DNA of 64,000 nt from an uncultured Exiguobacterium sp. (GCA_913775715.1 CAJYMC010000007.1:744001-808000); one strand, 5' to 3'; positions 18,871-27,166 are shown, numbered from the stretch's first letter. Numbers and translations are program-made. Notes: generated from the letters alone by a model not told the origin.

Positions 18871-19281
18871 ATGACAAAACTAACGATTCAAGCTGTGATT
18901 GACCGTCCGGTCGAGACCGTGTGGGAGATCTGGAACGCACCAGAAGACATCAAACGCTGGAACGCAGCGTCTGACGATTGGCATACGACGGCGTCAACGA
19001 ATGATTTGACGGTCGGTGGTCAATTCACGAATCGAATGGAAGCAAAAGACGGTAGCATGGGATTTGATTTTACGGGTACATACGAGACAATCGTTCCTTA
19101 CGAACGTATTGCGTATGTCCTCGAGGATGGTCGTCAGGTGACAATCGACTTCTCTCGGAACGGGGAAAAAACTGAAGTCGTCGAATCATTTGATGCCGAA
19201 ACAATCAACCCGCCTGAGATGCAACAAGCGGGTTGGCAGGCGATCCTCGATCGATTCAAGGCGTATGCTGAGTCGAAGTAA
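18871..19281 (+). CDS. SRPBCC / AHSA1-like domain protein
   Basis: 136 residues. The opening TIQAVIDRPVETVWEIWNAPEDIKRWNAAS is the usual AHSA1/SRPBCC start, and the C-terminal helix (GWQAILDRFKAYAES) closes the ligand pocket of the START-like fold. AAGGAGG RBS. Function in this family ranges from Hsp90 co-chaperones to ligand carriers and cannot be narrowed. Its end overlaps the convergent small HTH gene by 26 bases. Confidence 0.82.
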   Translation: MTKLTIQAVIDRPVETVWEIWNAPEDIKRWNAASDDWHTTASTNDLTVGGQFTNRMEAKDGSMGFDFTGTYETIVPYERIAYVLEDGRQVTIDFSRNGEKTEVVESFDAETINPPEMQQAGWQAILDRFKAYAESK

Positions 19282-19474
19282 ATCGTTCGCTTCGTAACTT
19301 CCGACCACGGCGATCCGTTAGGGCAGGAATACCGCCGCTCTCATATCGCCGGACCCAGTTATACAATTGTTGATACGACACATCATGCCGTCCGGCGATG
19401 CGTTGGTAGTCCTTTGCGGCCGCCAAACAATCGAGGACGGCATTTATGCGTTGTTCAAGAGTGTTGGTGGACAT
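19256..19474 (-). CDS. Short helix-turn-helix protein, transposase OrfA-like
   Basis: 72 residues from ATG 19474 (GAGGAGG about 9 bases upstream; the frame to 19492 would start inside the RBS). A single HTH of the IS3/IS150 OrfA kind: DYQRIAGRHDVSYQQLYNWVRRYESGGIPALTDRRGR, then an unrelated-looking tail LRSERFTSTQHTP. Full OrfA proteins are longer and no OrfB or IS ends are present, so it is a domesticated DNA-binding protein or a remnant. Overlaps the previous minus-strand gene by 20 bases. Confidence 0.7.
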   Translation of the reverse strand: MSTNTLEQRINAVLDCLAAAKDYQRIAGRHDVSYQQLYNWVRRYESGGIPALTDRRGRKLRSERFTSTQHTP

Positions 19475-19802
19475 GAACGTTTTCCTCCTCATTGAATCGC
19501 TCTGGATTCGTCCTCGGCATTAAACTAGTGCACATACAATCGATGAAAGCCATTGAATCAAAGAAAAATTGACGCGTCTCCTGTTGATTCGTTTTGACGA
19601 TCAGTCGTTTTTCTAGCGTTGGTAAATGCACGAAAAACGAAATCTGATATTCCATAGGATGCGAGAGCATGGTGGTAGATCGTTTTTGTAAGTGGATCGC
19701 TGCTGAATTCGCAGTGATGTATAAGACGTGTCGATTCCATTCCTCTTCGTTGAAAAGTGAATCCATCATCGTGATAAATGCTTGACCGGAAATGAAGTTC
19801 AT
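19455..19802 (-). CDS. Unrecognised 115-residue protein
   Basis: Soluble, starts MNFISGQAFITMMDSLFNEEEW behind a near-perfect AAAGGAGGT RBS. No TM segments and no known motif. Its last 20 bases overlap the start of the HTH gene, implying translational coupling, so the two may act together. Confidence 0.65.
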   Translation of the reverse strand: MNFISGQAFITMMDSLFNEEEWNRHVLYITANSAAIHLQKRSTTMLSHPMEYQISFFVHLPTLEKRLIVKTNQQETRQFFFDSMAFIDCMCTSLMPRTNPERFNEEENVHVHQHS

Positions 19803-19872
19803 CGGACGACCTCCTTTCTTATAATGTGTATATCCTGTGCATGTTTTTCGAAAACCTATATTTCAAATATTA

Positions 19873-19902
19873 CAAAAAACCACCTCCAAAAGAGAGGTGG
19901 TT
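19873..19902 (-). terminator. Terminator of the ABC-2 pair
   Basis: Minus strand AACCACCTC / GAGGTGGTT followed by six T. Confidence 0.87.
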
Positions 19903-19906
19903 AACG

Positions 19907-20611
19907 TTACCCTGCTAGTTCAAGCATTTGGACGAACGCGACGTCCGGATCTGTCGTCTCGAATCGGTTCAACCAATCCTTGAAGTCGCCTTCGTACAAA
20001 ATACGACCTTGATGAAGGAAGATGACATGGGCATCGGTATGCAATAGATCATGTAATTGATGGGTCGAGAAGAGGCACGTTTGACCGTTTGCTGTCATCT
20101 GCTCGAAGCGTCGCATGATATGAAGCCGTGTTGCCGGGTCGACCCCGCTTGTTGGCTCGTCAAAGATGTAGAGCGAACGAGGTACTGTCGTCAACAGGGT
20201 CACGAACAACCATTTCTTTTCGCCAGCGGACATCTTACCGATTTTCATCTCCCACAGATGAGCGAATAGATCGAGCTCTCGTGGCTGTTTTAGATGACGC
20301 GTATAGGTCTCTTGCTTGCGATATGCTTTCAAACGAGCGAGCCGACCGACGAAGACGGCGACATCCTTGCCCTTTAATTCATCCGAGTAATAGATGAATT
20401 GCGTCAAATAGAGAATGTCCGAGATATCGGGTAAGTCCAGTTCTCCGGACGTGATCGGTAAGGCACCGGTCATGCAATCAAACAGTGTCGTTTTCCCGGC
20501 ACCGTTCATCCCGATCAAGACGTTCAGTTTCTCGGGAACAAGCGAAAAGGAGACATCGTGTAACAGATCAGGTGATTTCGGATAGTTGAAGCGTAAGTGT
20601 TGAACGTGCAT
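19907..20611 (-). CDS. ABC-2 type exporter ATPase
   Basis: 234 residues. Walker A GMNGAGKTT, signature KMSAGEKKW (a degenerate LSGGQ), Walker B LYIFDEPTSGVDP, switch His STHQL. The chain is compact, without a C-terminal extension. Lies 10 bases after its permease on the minus strand, so one operon. Likely exports a small molecule or peptide; substrate unknown. Confidence 0.85.
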   Translation of the reverse strand: MHVQHLRFNYPKSPDLLHDVSFSLVPEKLNVLIGMNGAGKTTLFDCMTGALPITSGELDLPDISDILYLTQFIYYSDELKGKDVAVFVGRLARLKAYRKQETYTRHLKQPRELDLFAHLWEMKIGKMSAGEKKWLFVTLLTTVPRSLYIFDEPTSGVDPATRLHIMRRFEQMTANGQTCLFSTHQLHDLLHTDAHVIFLHQGRILYEGDFKDWLNRFETTDPDVAFVQMLELAG

Positions 20612-20621
20612 CTGAATCCTC

Positions 20622-21329
20622 CTATCGGGTCAGTAATGACATGAGATTAAAGCGTTTGACAGAGAATAGACCAAATAACAAATAAACGACGAGTACGACG
20701 ATCAAGATCAGTAACGATGCTCCCGTAACGTGCTCAGAGACGGCAAGACCAAGTGTTTTCATGACATAAAAAGGATTCAAGTAACTGTACCAGCGATCCG
20801 GTTGGCTATTTGCGAACAAGAACAGGGGATACATGACGATGTTGATTAATGTCGACATGCTCGAAATCTTTGCTGGAAGCATCGTCAAGGCAATGCTTGA
20901 AAAAGCAAGCGGGATGCTGAGCAACAAGACGAGATAAGCGAGTAACAACGTCAAAGGTGAGAAGTAGCCGAATACGAGCATCAGGATCGTCGTAAAGACC
21001 GTCAAACTAACGGCTGCAAACACGAGCTGAACGAGTACGAGTGCGAGAATACAACCAATCTTACTACCGGAAATCATGATATACGTCTTCATCAAACCAT
21101 GTTCCCGCATCCGGGCAAGTTGGAGTCCGATACTGTTCACGTAAATCGAGAGCAAGATATAGCCCCAAAAGAGCGCGAGGAACGAGAGGAAACTGTTCTC
21201 GGTGAAGTCGAGTCGTGATCCGAAGACAAAGGCGAGAATCAACGGGAAAATCAACGACCAAAAGACCGGAATCTTATCCGTCAGCATGATTTTTAAGTAG
21301 AGTATGAAGTAGCTAGGAATCGAATACAT
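20622..21329 (-). CDS. ABC-2 type permease
   Basis: 235 residues, six TM helices typical of ABC-2 permeases, with a first cytoplasmic segment (MYSIPSYFILYLKIMLTDKIPVFWSLIFPLILAF read in pieces) that matches this class. GGAGG lies 6 bases before the ATG. First gene of the two-gene exporter unit. Confidence 0.82.
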   Translation of the reverse strand: MYSIPSYFILYLKIMLTDKIPVFWSLIFPLILAFVFGSRLDFTENSFLSFLALFWGYILLSIYVNSIGLQLARMREHGLMKTYIMISGSKIGCILALVLVQLVFAAVSLTVFTTILMLVFGYFSPLTLLLAYLVLLLSIPLAFSSIALTMLPAKISSMSTLINIVMYPLFLFANSQPDRWYSYLNPFYVMKTLGLAVSEHVTGASLLILIVVLVVYLLFGLFSVKRFNLMSLLTR

Positions 21330-21410
21330 ATGTGCCTCCAGTCAGTGTGTCGAATCAAGCTTATATTAAGTATACGTTCGGAAATGGGAAATAGTTCCTT
21401 TAAAAAGAGC

Positions 21411-22130
21411 TTAAGAATCACCTGAAGTCAAATGATGTAACGCATCGACAACAATATGGGGGGCATCCTGTTGAATGAAGTGCCGGCTGTTTGGAACTTC
21501 AATCAACAACCCTTGGATCGACTGTGCAGCAGTTTGTCGTTGCAATTCGTGCCACAATAGTTGCGCCTCACGCGAATAATGATCCTTTTTACCAGCAGAC
21601 AGAACAACGACTGGAAAGGGGTAGAGGACATCGACGTTCGTCGCTTCAATACTCTTTTTAAAATCTTAATATGTACATTCGAGCATGAATTGTTTTTTGT
21701 ATATGGATTGGAATGTGTTTGGCATCACTGGTAAGAAGCGTTGAATATAGGATTCTGGTGTTGCATCGATGAGCAATAGACCTTTTATTTCACTTGGATA
21801 TTGCGATGCAAATTGTCGAACTAACGTGCCGCCATAGGAATGACCCACAAGAATAAAGGGTGGTTTGAGAGATAAGGTATCGATCAAACGGCGAAGGCGA
21901 TTCACGCTCTGGCGACTAGTCTCGGAATCATGCTGCATACTACCACCGATGTTCGTACGGTCATACATCAAGATCGTTCCAAGTCCTTCAACTTGATCCA
22001 TGATTGGTTGCCAGGTTGAAAGATCTTGTCCATATCCATTTTCAAAGATAAACGTTGGTTGATCGGAAGTTCCGAGAATCAGACGATAGTGTAACGTCGT
22101 TTCAGATAACGTCATTGAATCGAAAGACAT
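21411..22130 (-). pseudogene. Alpha/beta hydrolase interrupted by an in-frame stop
   Basis: From ATG 22130 (TAGGAGGA 5-6 bases upstream) the frame encodes a hydrolase with oxyanion region FENGYGQDLSTW and nucleophile motif VGHSYGGT, then meets TAA at 21668-21666 after MLECTY. Reading through that codon the same frame stays open for 83 more codons to 21411 and supplies the missing parts: VVVLSAGKKDH (acid region) and NSRHFIQQDAP (catalytic His). The expressed 154-residue product would lack the His and Asp. A single nonsense change explains this. Confidence 0.8.
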
Positions 22131-22217
22131 ATGATTCCTCCTATTCTGGTGGGAATAAAAGTAAGGATACCAGAAAGAAACAAATATTGTAAACTGAAGC
22201 AAAGGAAAGGAGGTAAC

Positions 22218-22883
22218 ATGATGGACTATTTATTAACGTCTGGTGGGATACAAAATCCATCGATTCACAACGCGTTACGTGAGATGCTCAGAAAACCAAT
22301 TGAGGAATGCAATGCCATCGCGATCACGACAGCTTCCTACGCATTAGGCAGAGGAACGGACCTCGCTGTCAACTTCATTAAAGGAAAAGATGAGGCACCG
22401 ATGGTCGATTTAGGATGGAAGTCAGTCGGTCTGTTGGAATTATCAGCGGTCTCGGTAATTGATCCAGCAATTTGGCAACCAGCGGTCGAACAAGCGGATG
22501 TCATTCTCGTTAATGGTGGTGATCCACTCTTTCTACATCACTGGTTCGTCGAATCGGGCTTCGATCGACTATTACCGCAACTGACCGGTGTTTATGTCGG
22601 GATGAGCGCCGGTAGCATGGTGCTTACGCCACGAATCGGAACGGATTTCGTTGGGTGGAAAAAGACGCCGGAGCAATCGGACGCAACATTAGGTCTCGTT
22701 GATTTTTCGATTTTCCCGCACCTCGATCATCCGCAGTTACCAGACAATCACTTACAAGCTGCCGAATCATGGGCTGAGACATTGACGAATCCAGCTTACG
22801 CAATCGACGACGCGACAGCGATCCGTGTCATCGGTGCGAATGTGGACGTGATTTCTGAAGGAAAGTGGATGAAATGGCGATGA
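22218..22883 (+). CDS. Peptidase S51 (PepE-like) family protein
   Basis: 221 residues from ATG 22218 or 22221, behind AAAGGAGG; the longer upstream frame has no RBS. ILVNGGDPLF and VGMSAGSMVL (nucleophile elbow Ser) match the aspartyl dipeptidase / type 1 glutaminase-like fold, and HLDHPQLPD may supply a His. Overlaps the next gene by 10 bases. Confidence 0.82.
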   Translation: MMDYLLTSGGIQNPSIHNALREMLRKPIEECNAIAITTASYALGRGTDLAVNFIKGKDEAPMVDLGWKSVGLLELSAVSVIDPAIWQPAVEQADVILVNGGDPLFLHHWFVESGFDRLLPQLTGVYVGMSAGSMVLTPRIGTDFVGWKKTPEQSDATLGLVDFSIFPHLDHPQLPDNHLQAAESWAETLTNPAYAIDDATAIRVIGANVDVISEGKWMKWR

Positions 22884-23437
22884 CGATGCTCTATTTCATT
22901 CGCCATTGCGAATCGATTAAAACAGGCAGTGATCGAGGGCGAGGATTAACGGATGCAGGTCAAGAACAAGCACAGGAACTAGTGGCGTTCTTTAAAGCGA
23001 TACCGATTGACGCCATTTATTCGAGTCCGATGCGACGGGCGATAGACTCCGTTCGCCCACTTGCTGAGCAACGAGGTTTGCGAATCTACGAGGCAGCGTT
23101 TCAGGAACGGCGTTTTCAGGAAACAGACGAACGTTTATCGCCTGAGCGGCTAGAAAAACTGTTGAAGCGATCATTTCAAAATAACGATTACGCGCAAAGT
23201 GGCGGAGAGTCGAATCAAATAGCACGTAATCGTGCTCTAGTAGCCATCGATCAGCTACGTAAAACCCACCCGCACCACCGAGTGGTCGTCGCGACGCATG
23301 GTCTCGTGTTGGCGTTAGTGCTCGAACACTACACTGAACGACCGGCAAATGAGTGGCTCAAGACGATGGGGAGTCCAGCAATCCATCAGCTGACATTCGA
23401 TGCAGGCGGGAAAAAGTCTCATGAACAACTATTGTAA
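22874..23437 (+). CDS. Histidine phosphatase family protein
   Basis: 187 residues from ATG 22874 (AAGGAAAG 8 bases upstream). FIRHCES is the RHG-type motif with C replacing G, GLTDAG and YSSPMRRAIDSV follow, and VVATHG carries the second His. RHC variants are common in small phosphatases of this family. Cotranscribed with the S51 gene. Confidence 0.82.
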   Translation: MAMTMLYFIRHCESIKTGSDRGRGLTDAGQEQAQELVAFFKAIPIDAIYSSPMRRAIDSVRPLAEQRGLRIYEAAFQERRFQETDERLSPERLEKLLKRSFQNNDYAQSGGESNQIARNRALVAIDQLRKTHPHHRVVVATHGLVLALVLEHYTERPANEWLKTMGSPAIHQLTFDAGGKKSHEQLL

Positions 23438-23442
23438 AATGA

Positions 23443-23715
23443 TTAAATCTGCCCGCTGAAGATGAAACCGAGAAAGAGCAGTAATAACACACCAAGCGGA
23501 ACGGCACAGGCGAGACTGACATATTTGAGGATTCCCGATTCGCGTCGTTTGATGGCGACGATTCCGAGTCCAATCCCGAACAGATAAATAGCAAGTCCGA
23601 TTGGGATCGTAAGCATCGAGTTCGGTCCGAACGACCAGTTGAGCGGTGGGAAAATCATAGAGGCGATAAATAGACCGATTAGGCTGAGGAAAATCGAGGC
23701 TTTAGCGAATGTCAT
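23443..23715 (-). CDS. Small three-TM membrane protein
   Basis: 90 residues, hydrophobic segments at about 6-24, 35-55 and 64-86, with a basic loop IKRRESG between the second and third. AAGGAG RBS 8 bases from ATG. Convergent with the phosphatase. DUF4190-like small membrane proteins look similar, but I cannot assign it. Confidence 0.7.
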   Translation of the reverse strand: MTFAKASIFLSLIGLFIASMIFPPLNWSFGPNSMLTIPIGLAIYLFGIGLGIVAIKRRESGILKYVSLACAVPLGVLLLLFLGFIFSGQI

Positions 23716-23797
23716 ATGTAAACTCCTTTTTAATTAAGTATGTAAACAAGAATTCGGACTTAAAACGTAAATTCCTGCTTCATCCAGTAAATTTCCT

Positions 23798-23828
23798 GTT
23801 TGGCATTTGAATGAACGGGAACTATATC
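23798..23828 (+). promoter_or_regulatory. padR promoter: SigA and possible SigB signals
   Basis: SigA reading: TTGGCA (23800-23805), 17 bases, TATATC (23823-23828). Overlapping SigB-like reading: GTTTGG (23798-23803), 13 bases, GGGAAC (23817-23822); it shares GAATGAACGGGAA with the amaP promoter at 60533. Confidence 0.55.
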
Positions 23829-23854
23829 TAAAAGATAGTATCTTTTAGATATAG
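23822..23854. promoter_or_regulatory. Perfect 33-base palindrome, PadR operator
   Basis: CTATATCTAAAAGATA, G, TATCTTTTAGATATAG: 16-base arms with no mismatch. It covers the -10 and runs into the RBS (GGAGGG from 23854). Position and symmetry fit autorepression by the PadR protein encoded 9 bases downstream. Confidence 0.82.
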
Positions 23855-23863
23855 GAGGGACCG

Positions 23864-24400
23864 ATGCCAAAAGAAAACATGACCCGTTATGCGATTCTCG
23901 GACTTCTTGCAAGCGGATGTACGTCTGGTTACGAGATGAAACATACGATCGATACGAGCTTGAATCACTTTTGGAAAATCAGCTTCGGACAAGTCTATCC
24001 AACGCTGAAACGGTTAGAGGCGGAAGGGTTGATCGTTGAAGAGGTCACGGATGGGGAACGGAAACAATTTGCCCTGACGGAAAACGGACATGCGGAGCTC
24101 GCGCGGTGGGTCGCTGAACCGTCCGTCGAATTGCCGGTGCAACGGAATGACCTATTGTTGAAGCTATACTTCGCTCGACATGCTTCAAAAGAGGTCACCT
24201 TGCAGAAAATTCAAGAGCATGCACGATTGCTCGAAGAACGGCTTGAGACGTATCAAGCCATCGATGCGATGATTCGTTCTTATCCGGACTCGAATGATGC
24301 CGTCTATTGGTTATTGACGCTTGATTATGGCATTCGGAAGACACGTGCGTTACTCGATTGGTGTGACGCTTCCCTTGAGACCCTTGAAGGAGGAAATTGA
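23864..24400 (+). CDS. PadR family transcriptional regulator
   Basis: 178 residues. N-terminal winged helix (YAILGLLASGCTSGYEMKHTI, then SFGQVYPTLKRLEAEGLI and the wing DGERKQFALTENG) and a C-terminal helical dimerisation domain (about 95-175). This is the PadR subfamily with a long C-terminal domain. It very likely represses itself and the DUF4188 gene through the palindrome at 23822. The effector is unknown; relatives respond to phenolic acids or drugs. Confidence 0.9.
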   Translation: MPKENMTRYAILGLLASGCTSGYEMKHTIDTSLNHFWKISFGQVYPTLKRLEAEGLIVEEVTDGERKQFALTENGHAELARWVAEPSVELPVQRNDLLLKLYFARHASKEVTLQKIQEHARLLEERLETYQAIDAMIRSYPDSNDAVYWLLTLDYGIRKTRALLDWCDASLETLEGGN

Positions 24401-24401
24401 C

Positions 24402-24866
24402 ATGAAACGGATCATTGCGACTCCGAACAAAGACGTCGTCGTGTTCATCATCGGTTTACGAATCAATCGTCTGCGTTCCGTCCGGCAATGGTTGCCGACG
24501 GTCCAGGCGATGGGACCGATGCTACAAGAGTGTTATGCAAACGATGTCGGTCTGATTTCGCATGAGTCACTTGTCGGTTGGCGTTCCGTGACGTTGATTC
24601 AGTATTGGCGTTCGACGGAAGAATTGATGGCATATGCCCATGGTTCCCGTCATTTGACTGCGTGGAAACGATTCAATCAGAAGGCACGGACATCAGAAGC
24701 GGTCGGGATCTTCCATGAGACGTTTGAAGTTAGCAATTATGAGTCGATGTATGTCAATCTTCCAACACGAGGTCTAGCGAAAGCACTCGGGGAGTCGGCG
24801 ATCAAGCCGCATCAAGAACAAGCAAAAGGGCGCTTAGCCGAGCGGCAATCACAAGAGACGATCTAA
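24402..24866 (+). CDS. DUF4188 (monooxygenase-like) protein
   Basis: 154 residues from ATG 24402, one base after the padR stop, with AAGGAGG upstream. The stretch FIIGLRINRLRSVRQWLP and YWRSTEELMAYAHGSRHLTAW matches DUF4188, a ferredoxin-like alpha-beta fold seen next to PadR genes. Possible heme-free monooxygenase or dehydratase; the co-operon suggests detoxification of whatever PadR senses. Confidence 0.8.
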   Translation: MKRIIATPNKDVVVFIIGLRINRLRSVRQWLPTVQAMGPMLQECYANDVGLISHESLVGWRSVTLIQYWRSTEELMAYAHGSRHLTAWKRFNQKARTSEAVGIFHETFEVSNYESMYVNLPTRGLAKALGESAIKPHQEQAKGRLAERQSQETI

Positions 24867-24872
24867 ATAGAC

Positions 24873-24903
24873 AAAAGACGGGTGCCGAGGCATCCGTCTT
24901 TTT
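24873..24903. terminator. Bidirectional terminator
   Basis: AAAAGACGG / CCGTCTTTTT around a 12-base inner part (itself TGCC..GGCA). Serves DUF4188 and the convergent DUF1272 gene, whose stop lies in its T-run. Confidence 0.88.
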
Positions 24904-25060
24904 ATGTCGCGACTGGCGTGACGGGTTCGAGCATCTCCCCGCAGTTTTGGCAAATATGATCGAGCGTTTTCGTACACGGTTCGCAAAACGTACAAGCGTG
25001 CGAGCACTGATAGACCGTCGTTTCAATCGTTTCTTGACACCGGACACAGGTTGATTCCAT
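24902..25060 (-). CDS. DUF1272 zinc-ribbon-like small protein
   Basis: 52 residues: starts MESTCVRCQETI; then CSHACTFCEPC and ICQNCGEM. The paired Cys (C5/C8, C19/C23/C26/C29, C37/C40) follow the DUF1272 pattern C..C, CS..CTFC..C, C.NCG. GGAGGTGATACAT precedes the ATG at 25060. Probably binds zinc; function unknown. Confidence 0.85.
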   Translation of the reverse strand: MESTCVRCQETIETTVYQCSHACTFCEPCTKTLDHICQNCGEMLEPVTPVAT

Positions 25061-25112
25061 ATGTATCACCTCCTGTAATTAGTATAAGAAAAGCATTTTG
25101 AGGAGCACAGTA

Positions 25113-25141
25113 GGAGAATATAGTGAAAGGCTATATTTTCC
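25113..25141. promoter_or_regulatory. Inverted repeat before the Lrp-type gene
   Basis: GGAGAATATAG (25113-25123) and CTATATTTTCC (25131-25141) pair at 10 of 11 positions around 7 bases. Candidate autoregulatory site of the regulator at 25197. Confidence 0.45.
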
Positions 25142-25196
25142 TTTGATTCCGTGTTAATTTGAAGAAAGTGGTTTTAATTCGAAAGGGAGATGAAAA

Positions 25197-25622
25197 ATGG
25201 ACCAAATTGATCAACAGATTGTCCGGATTCTGCAAGACGATGCCCGGATTCCGTGGTCGGAACTCGGACGACAGATCGGGTTATCGGCACCTGCCGTCAT
25301 CGAACGGGTCCGAAAAATGGAGGACGCGGGAATCATCGAAGGATTCCGCGCTGTCATAAATCCGGAAGCACTCGCGCAAGGGTTACTCGCGATCGTCATG
25401 TTCGAAGAGACACGCTGCGCAGGCTTGATTGAATTTTGTAAAGGACATCCAGAAGTCGTCGAGTGTCACCGGCTGACCGGTAGCTATAACTTCATGGTCA
25501 AGTTGCAAACGGCGTCCGTTACAACACTAGAACGTTTTCTCGATGACGCATCGGTCTACGGCAAACCGTCGACCTGGATTCGACTGTCGACGCCAGTGCC
25601 GTTTATGGGATATACGATATGA
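25197..25622 (+). CDS. Lrp/AsnC family regulator
   Basis: 141 residues. N-terminal HTH (DQIDQQIVRILQDDARIPWSEL, then LSAPAVIERVRKMEDAGII) and a C-terminal RAM domain with VVECHRLTGSYNFMVKL, the amino-acid binding strand-turn. AAAGGGAG RBS. Typical length for the family. The target and effector amino acid are unknown; the S51 peptidase gene follows by 42 bases and may be cotranscribed. Confidence 0.88.
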   Translation: MDQIDQQIVRILQDDARIPWSELGRQIGLSAPAVIERVRKMEDAGIIEGFRAVINPEALAQGLLAIVMFEETRCAGLIEFCKGHPEVVECHRLTGSYNFMVKLQTASVTTLERFLDDASVYGKPSTWIRLSTPVPFMGYTI

Positions 25623-25664
25623 AAAAAACTGTTTTCTTAAATGTCGTTCCGTAGGAGAAAAAAG

Positions 25665-26297
25665 ATGAATCTCATGCTAATCGGAGGCGGTCAACTGGTT
25701 GCCTCGTCTCATCAATTCATCAATCGTCATGTCTTTCAACTGACAAAACACGTGCCACATATCGTCTTCCTGCCGACGGCTAGTCGGGATGAATCATTAT
25801 ACCAACAACAATTTCGAGATACATATGAAGCACTTGGAGCAACAGTCTCGATCGTCACGCTGTTTGACGACGTACAATCCATGGCGAAGCAACGACGATT
25901 AATCGAACGTGCCGACATTCTTTATGTCGGTGGTGGCAATTATCCATTACTCGTTCAGACGCTTGCTCTAAAAGGCATGGATGTATTGCTCAAGCAAGTC
26001 GTCAAGCGCGGAACATGGTACGTCGGTGTCAGCGCTGGAGCGATTTATGCGATGGAATACGGGATCCGTACGAGTGAAGACAGAACGGACTATTGTCTGG
26101 ATACGGGCCAAGGCTGGCTGAGCGGTTGTCTCTGTCCGCACTTGAACCAGGAAAAACGGGCAACCCGTTTTCAGGAACACCTGCCTCAAATGGATCACGC
26201 GATCGGATTACCTGACGATACCGCGTATATTCAATCACAGACAGATCACTATCGATTAGGAGAAGGACACGCGTTGTATGGACGTTATATTAAGTGA
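25665..26297 (+). CDS. Second peptidase S51-like protein
   Basis: 210 residues from ATG 25665 (TAGGAGA upstream). Carries ILYVGGGNYPLLV and VGVSAGAIYAMEYG (Ser nucleophile elbow), and CPHLNQ as a possible His region. Related in fold to the protein at 22218 but clearly diverged. Its last 8 bases overlap the convergent VOC gene. Dipeptidase or cyanophycinase-like activity is possible. Confidence 0.82.
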   Translation: MNLMLIGGGQLVASSHQFINRHVFQLTKHVPHIVFLPTASRDESLYQQQFRDTYEALGATVSIVTLFDDVQSMAKQRRLIERADILYVGGGNYPLLVQTLALKGMDVLLKQVVKRGTWYVGVSAGAIYAMEYGIRTSEDRTDYCLDTGQGWLSGCLCPHLNQEKRATRFQEHLPQMDHAIGLPDDTAYIQSQTDHYRLGEGHALYGRYIK

Positions 26298-26748
26298 ACG
26301 TTAGCGTCTCGAACTCTAGGAGTGTCATCTTCTTCGATAGTCGTTTCGGATTCGGTAAGTGACAGATGAATTCTAGACTATTGCCATCCGGATCATTGAA
26401 ATGCAATTTGGCATGGGCGTAATCCGTATGTGTCATCACGAAGGGCTCATCTGGTCTAAATCCATATGCAGCGCGTGGTTCGATTTGACGCTCGCGCAGC
26501 CAACCCGGAGCATTCCGTAGAAAGTCGATATCAACAGTTAAAGCGATGTGTCGGATGGAAGGATGATACGGTGTGTTCGCGTGCTCGCTAAGCCAAAGTC
26601 CAAGCCAACTTTTTCCGGGTTCAATCCATAAAAATGCGATTCGATCGTCAACAGTATGATCAAAGGTTAATCCGAGTGATTCGTAAAATTCAATCGATCG
26701 ATGTAAATCAGATACCGGTAGATGCGCTTCATATAGTGAGAACGTCAT
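26290..26748 (-). CDS. VOC superfamily protein (glyoxalase/bleomycin-resistance fold)
   Basis: 152 residues from ATG 26748 (AGGAGAA 8 bases upstream). LYEAHLPVSDLHRSIEFYESLGL is the usual VOC opening; metal-ligand candidates are His9, an internal His (IRHIALTVD) and Glu in LEFICHL. Coupled by ATGA to the HxlR-type regulator, so probably an electrophile- or aldehyde-detoxifying lyase under its control. Confidence 0.82.
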   Translation of the reverse strand: MTFSLYEAHLPVSDLHRSIEFYESLGLTFDHTVDDRIAFLWIEPGKSWLGLWLSEHANTPYHPSIRHIALTVDIDFLRNAPGWLRERQIEPRAAYGFRPDEPFVMTHTDYAHAKLHFNDPDGNSLEFICHLPNPKRLSKKMTLLEFETLTFT

Positions 26749-27116
26749 CGAACGAGTTCTCCTGCAGCACGATTTTCGATCACGCTTGACATATGTTCGG
26801 TCGCCCATTGTTTCATCATCAGGACGAGCGGACGAAGTGTCTCACCAAGCGGGGTAAGTGAATACTCAACTCGAGGTGGTACTTCTGCGTATGTCACGCG
26901 TTGGATCATCCCATCGTGCTCGAGTTCTCGTAATTGTAAGGTCAAGATACGTGGACTAATGGATTCGGAGGTCTTCAACAGTTCTGAAAAGCGAAGCGGA
27001 CCGTCAAGTAGTTGATGGATCAGGATGGCTTTCCATTTTCCACCGATCACTTCGACTGTCGCTGCTGTCGCGCAAGAATAGGTATTTAGAAACACACAGC
27101 TGTCTTCGATTGGCAT
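26745..27116 (-). CDS. HxlR family regulator, HypR/YodB-like
   Basis: 123 residues. HxlR winged helix: VIGGKWKAILIHQLLDGPLRFSELLK, ISPRILTLQLRELEHDGMI, and wing VEYSLTPLGE. Cys7 and Cys15 precede the HTH; the second sits where HypR and YodB keep their redox-sensing Cys. Divergent from a YfkO-like nitroreductase, the same gene pair as hypR-hypO of Bacillus, which answers disulfide and quinone stress. Confidence 0.86.
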   Translation of the reverse strand: MPIEDSCVFLNTYSCATAATVEVIGGKWKAILIHQLLDGPLRFSELLKTSESISPRILTLQLRELEHDGMIQRVTYAEVPPRVEYSLTPLGETLRPLVLMMKQWATEHMSSVIENRAAGELVR

Positions 27117-27154
27117 GTGGATCGTCTCCTTTAGTTACATGATTGATAGTATGT

Positions 27155-27166
27155 CACTTCAAAGTG
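27155..27166. promoter_or_regulatory. Palindrome in the HxlR/nitroreductase divergent region
   Basis: CACTT-CA-AAGTG, flanked by GTATGT and CGTAC for weaker extended symmetry. Candidate operator shared by both promoters. Confidence 0.4.

Noticed and set aside
19256..19802. Intact insertion sequence
   Set aside because: No OrfB with DDE residues, no terminal inverted repeats or target-site duplication seen around the HTH gene.
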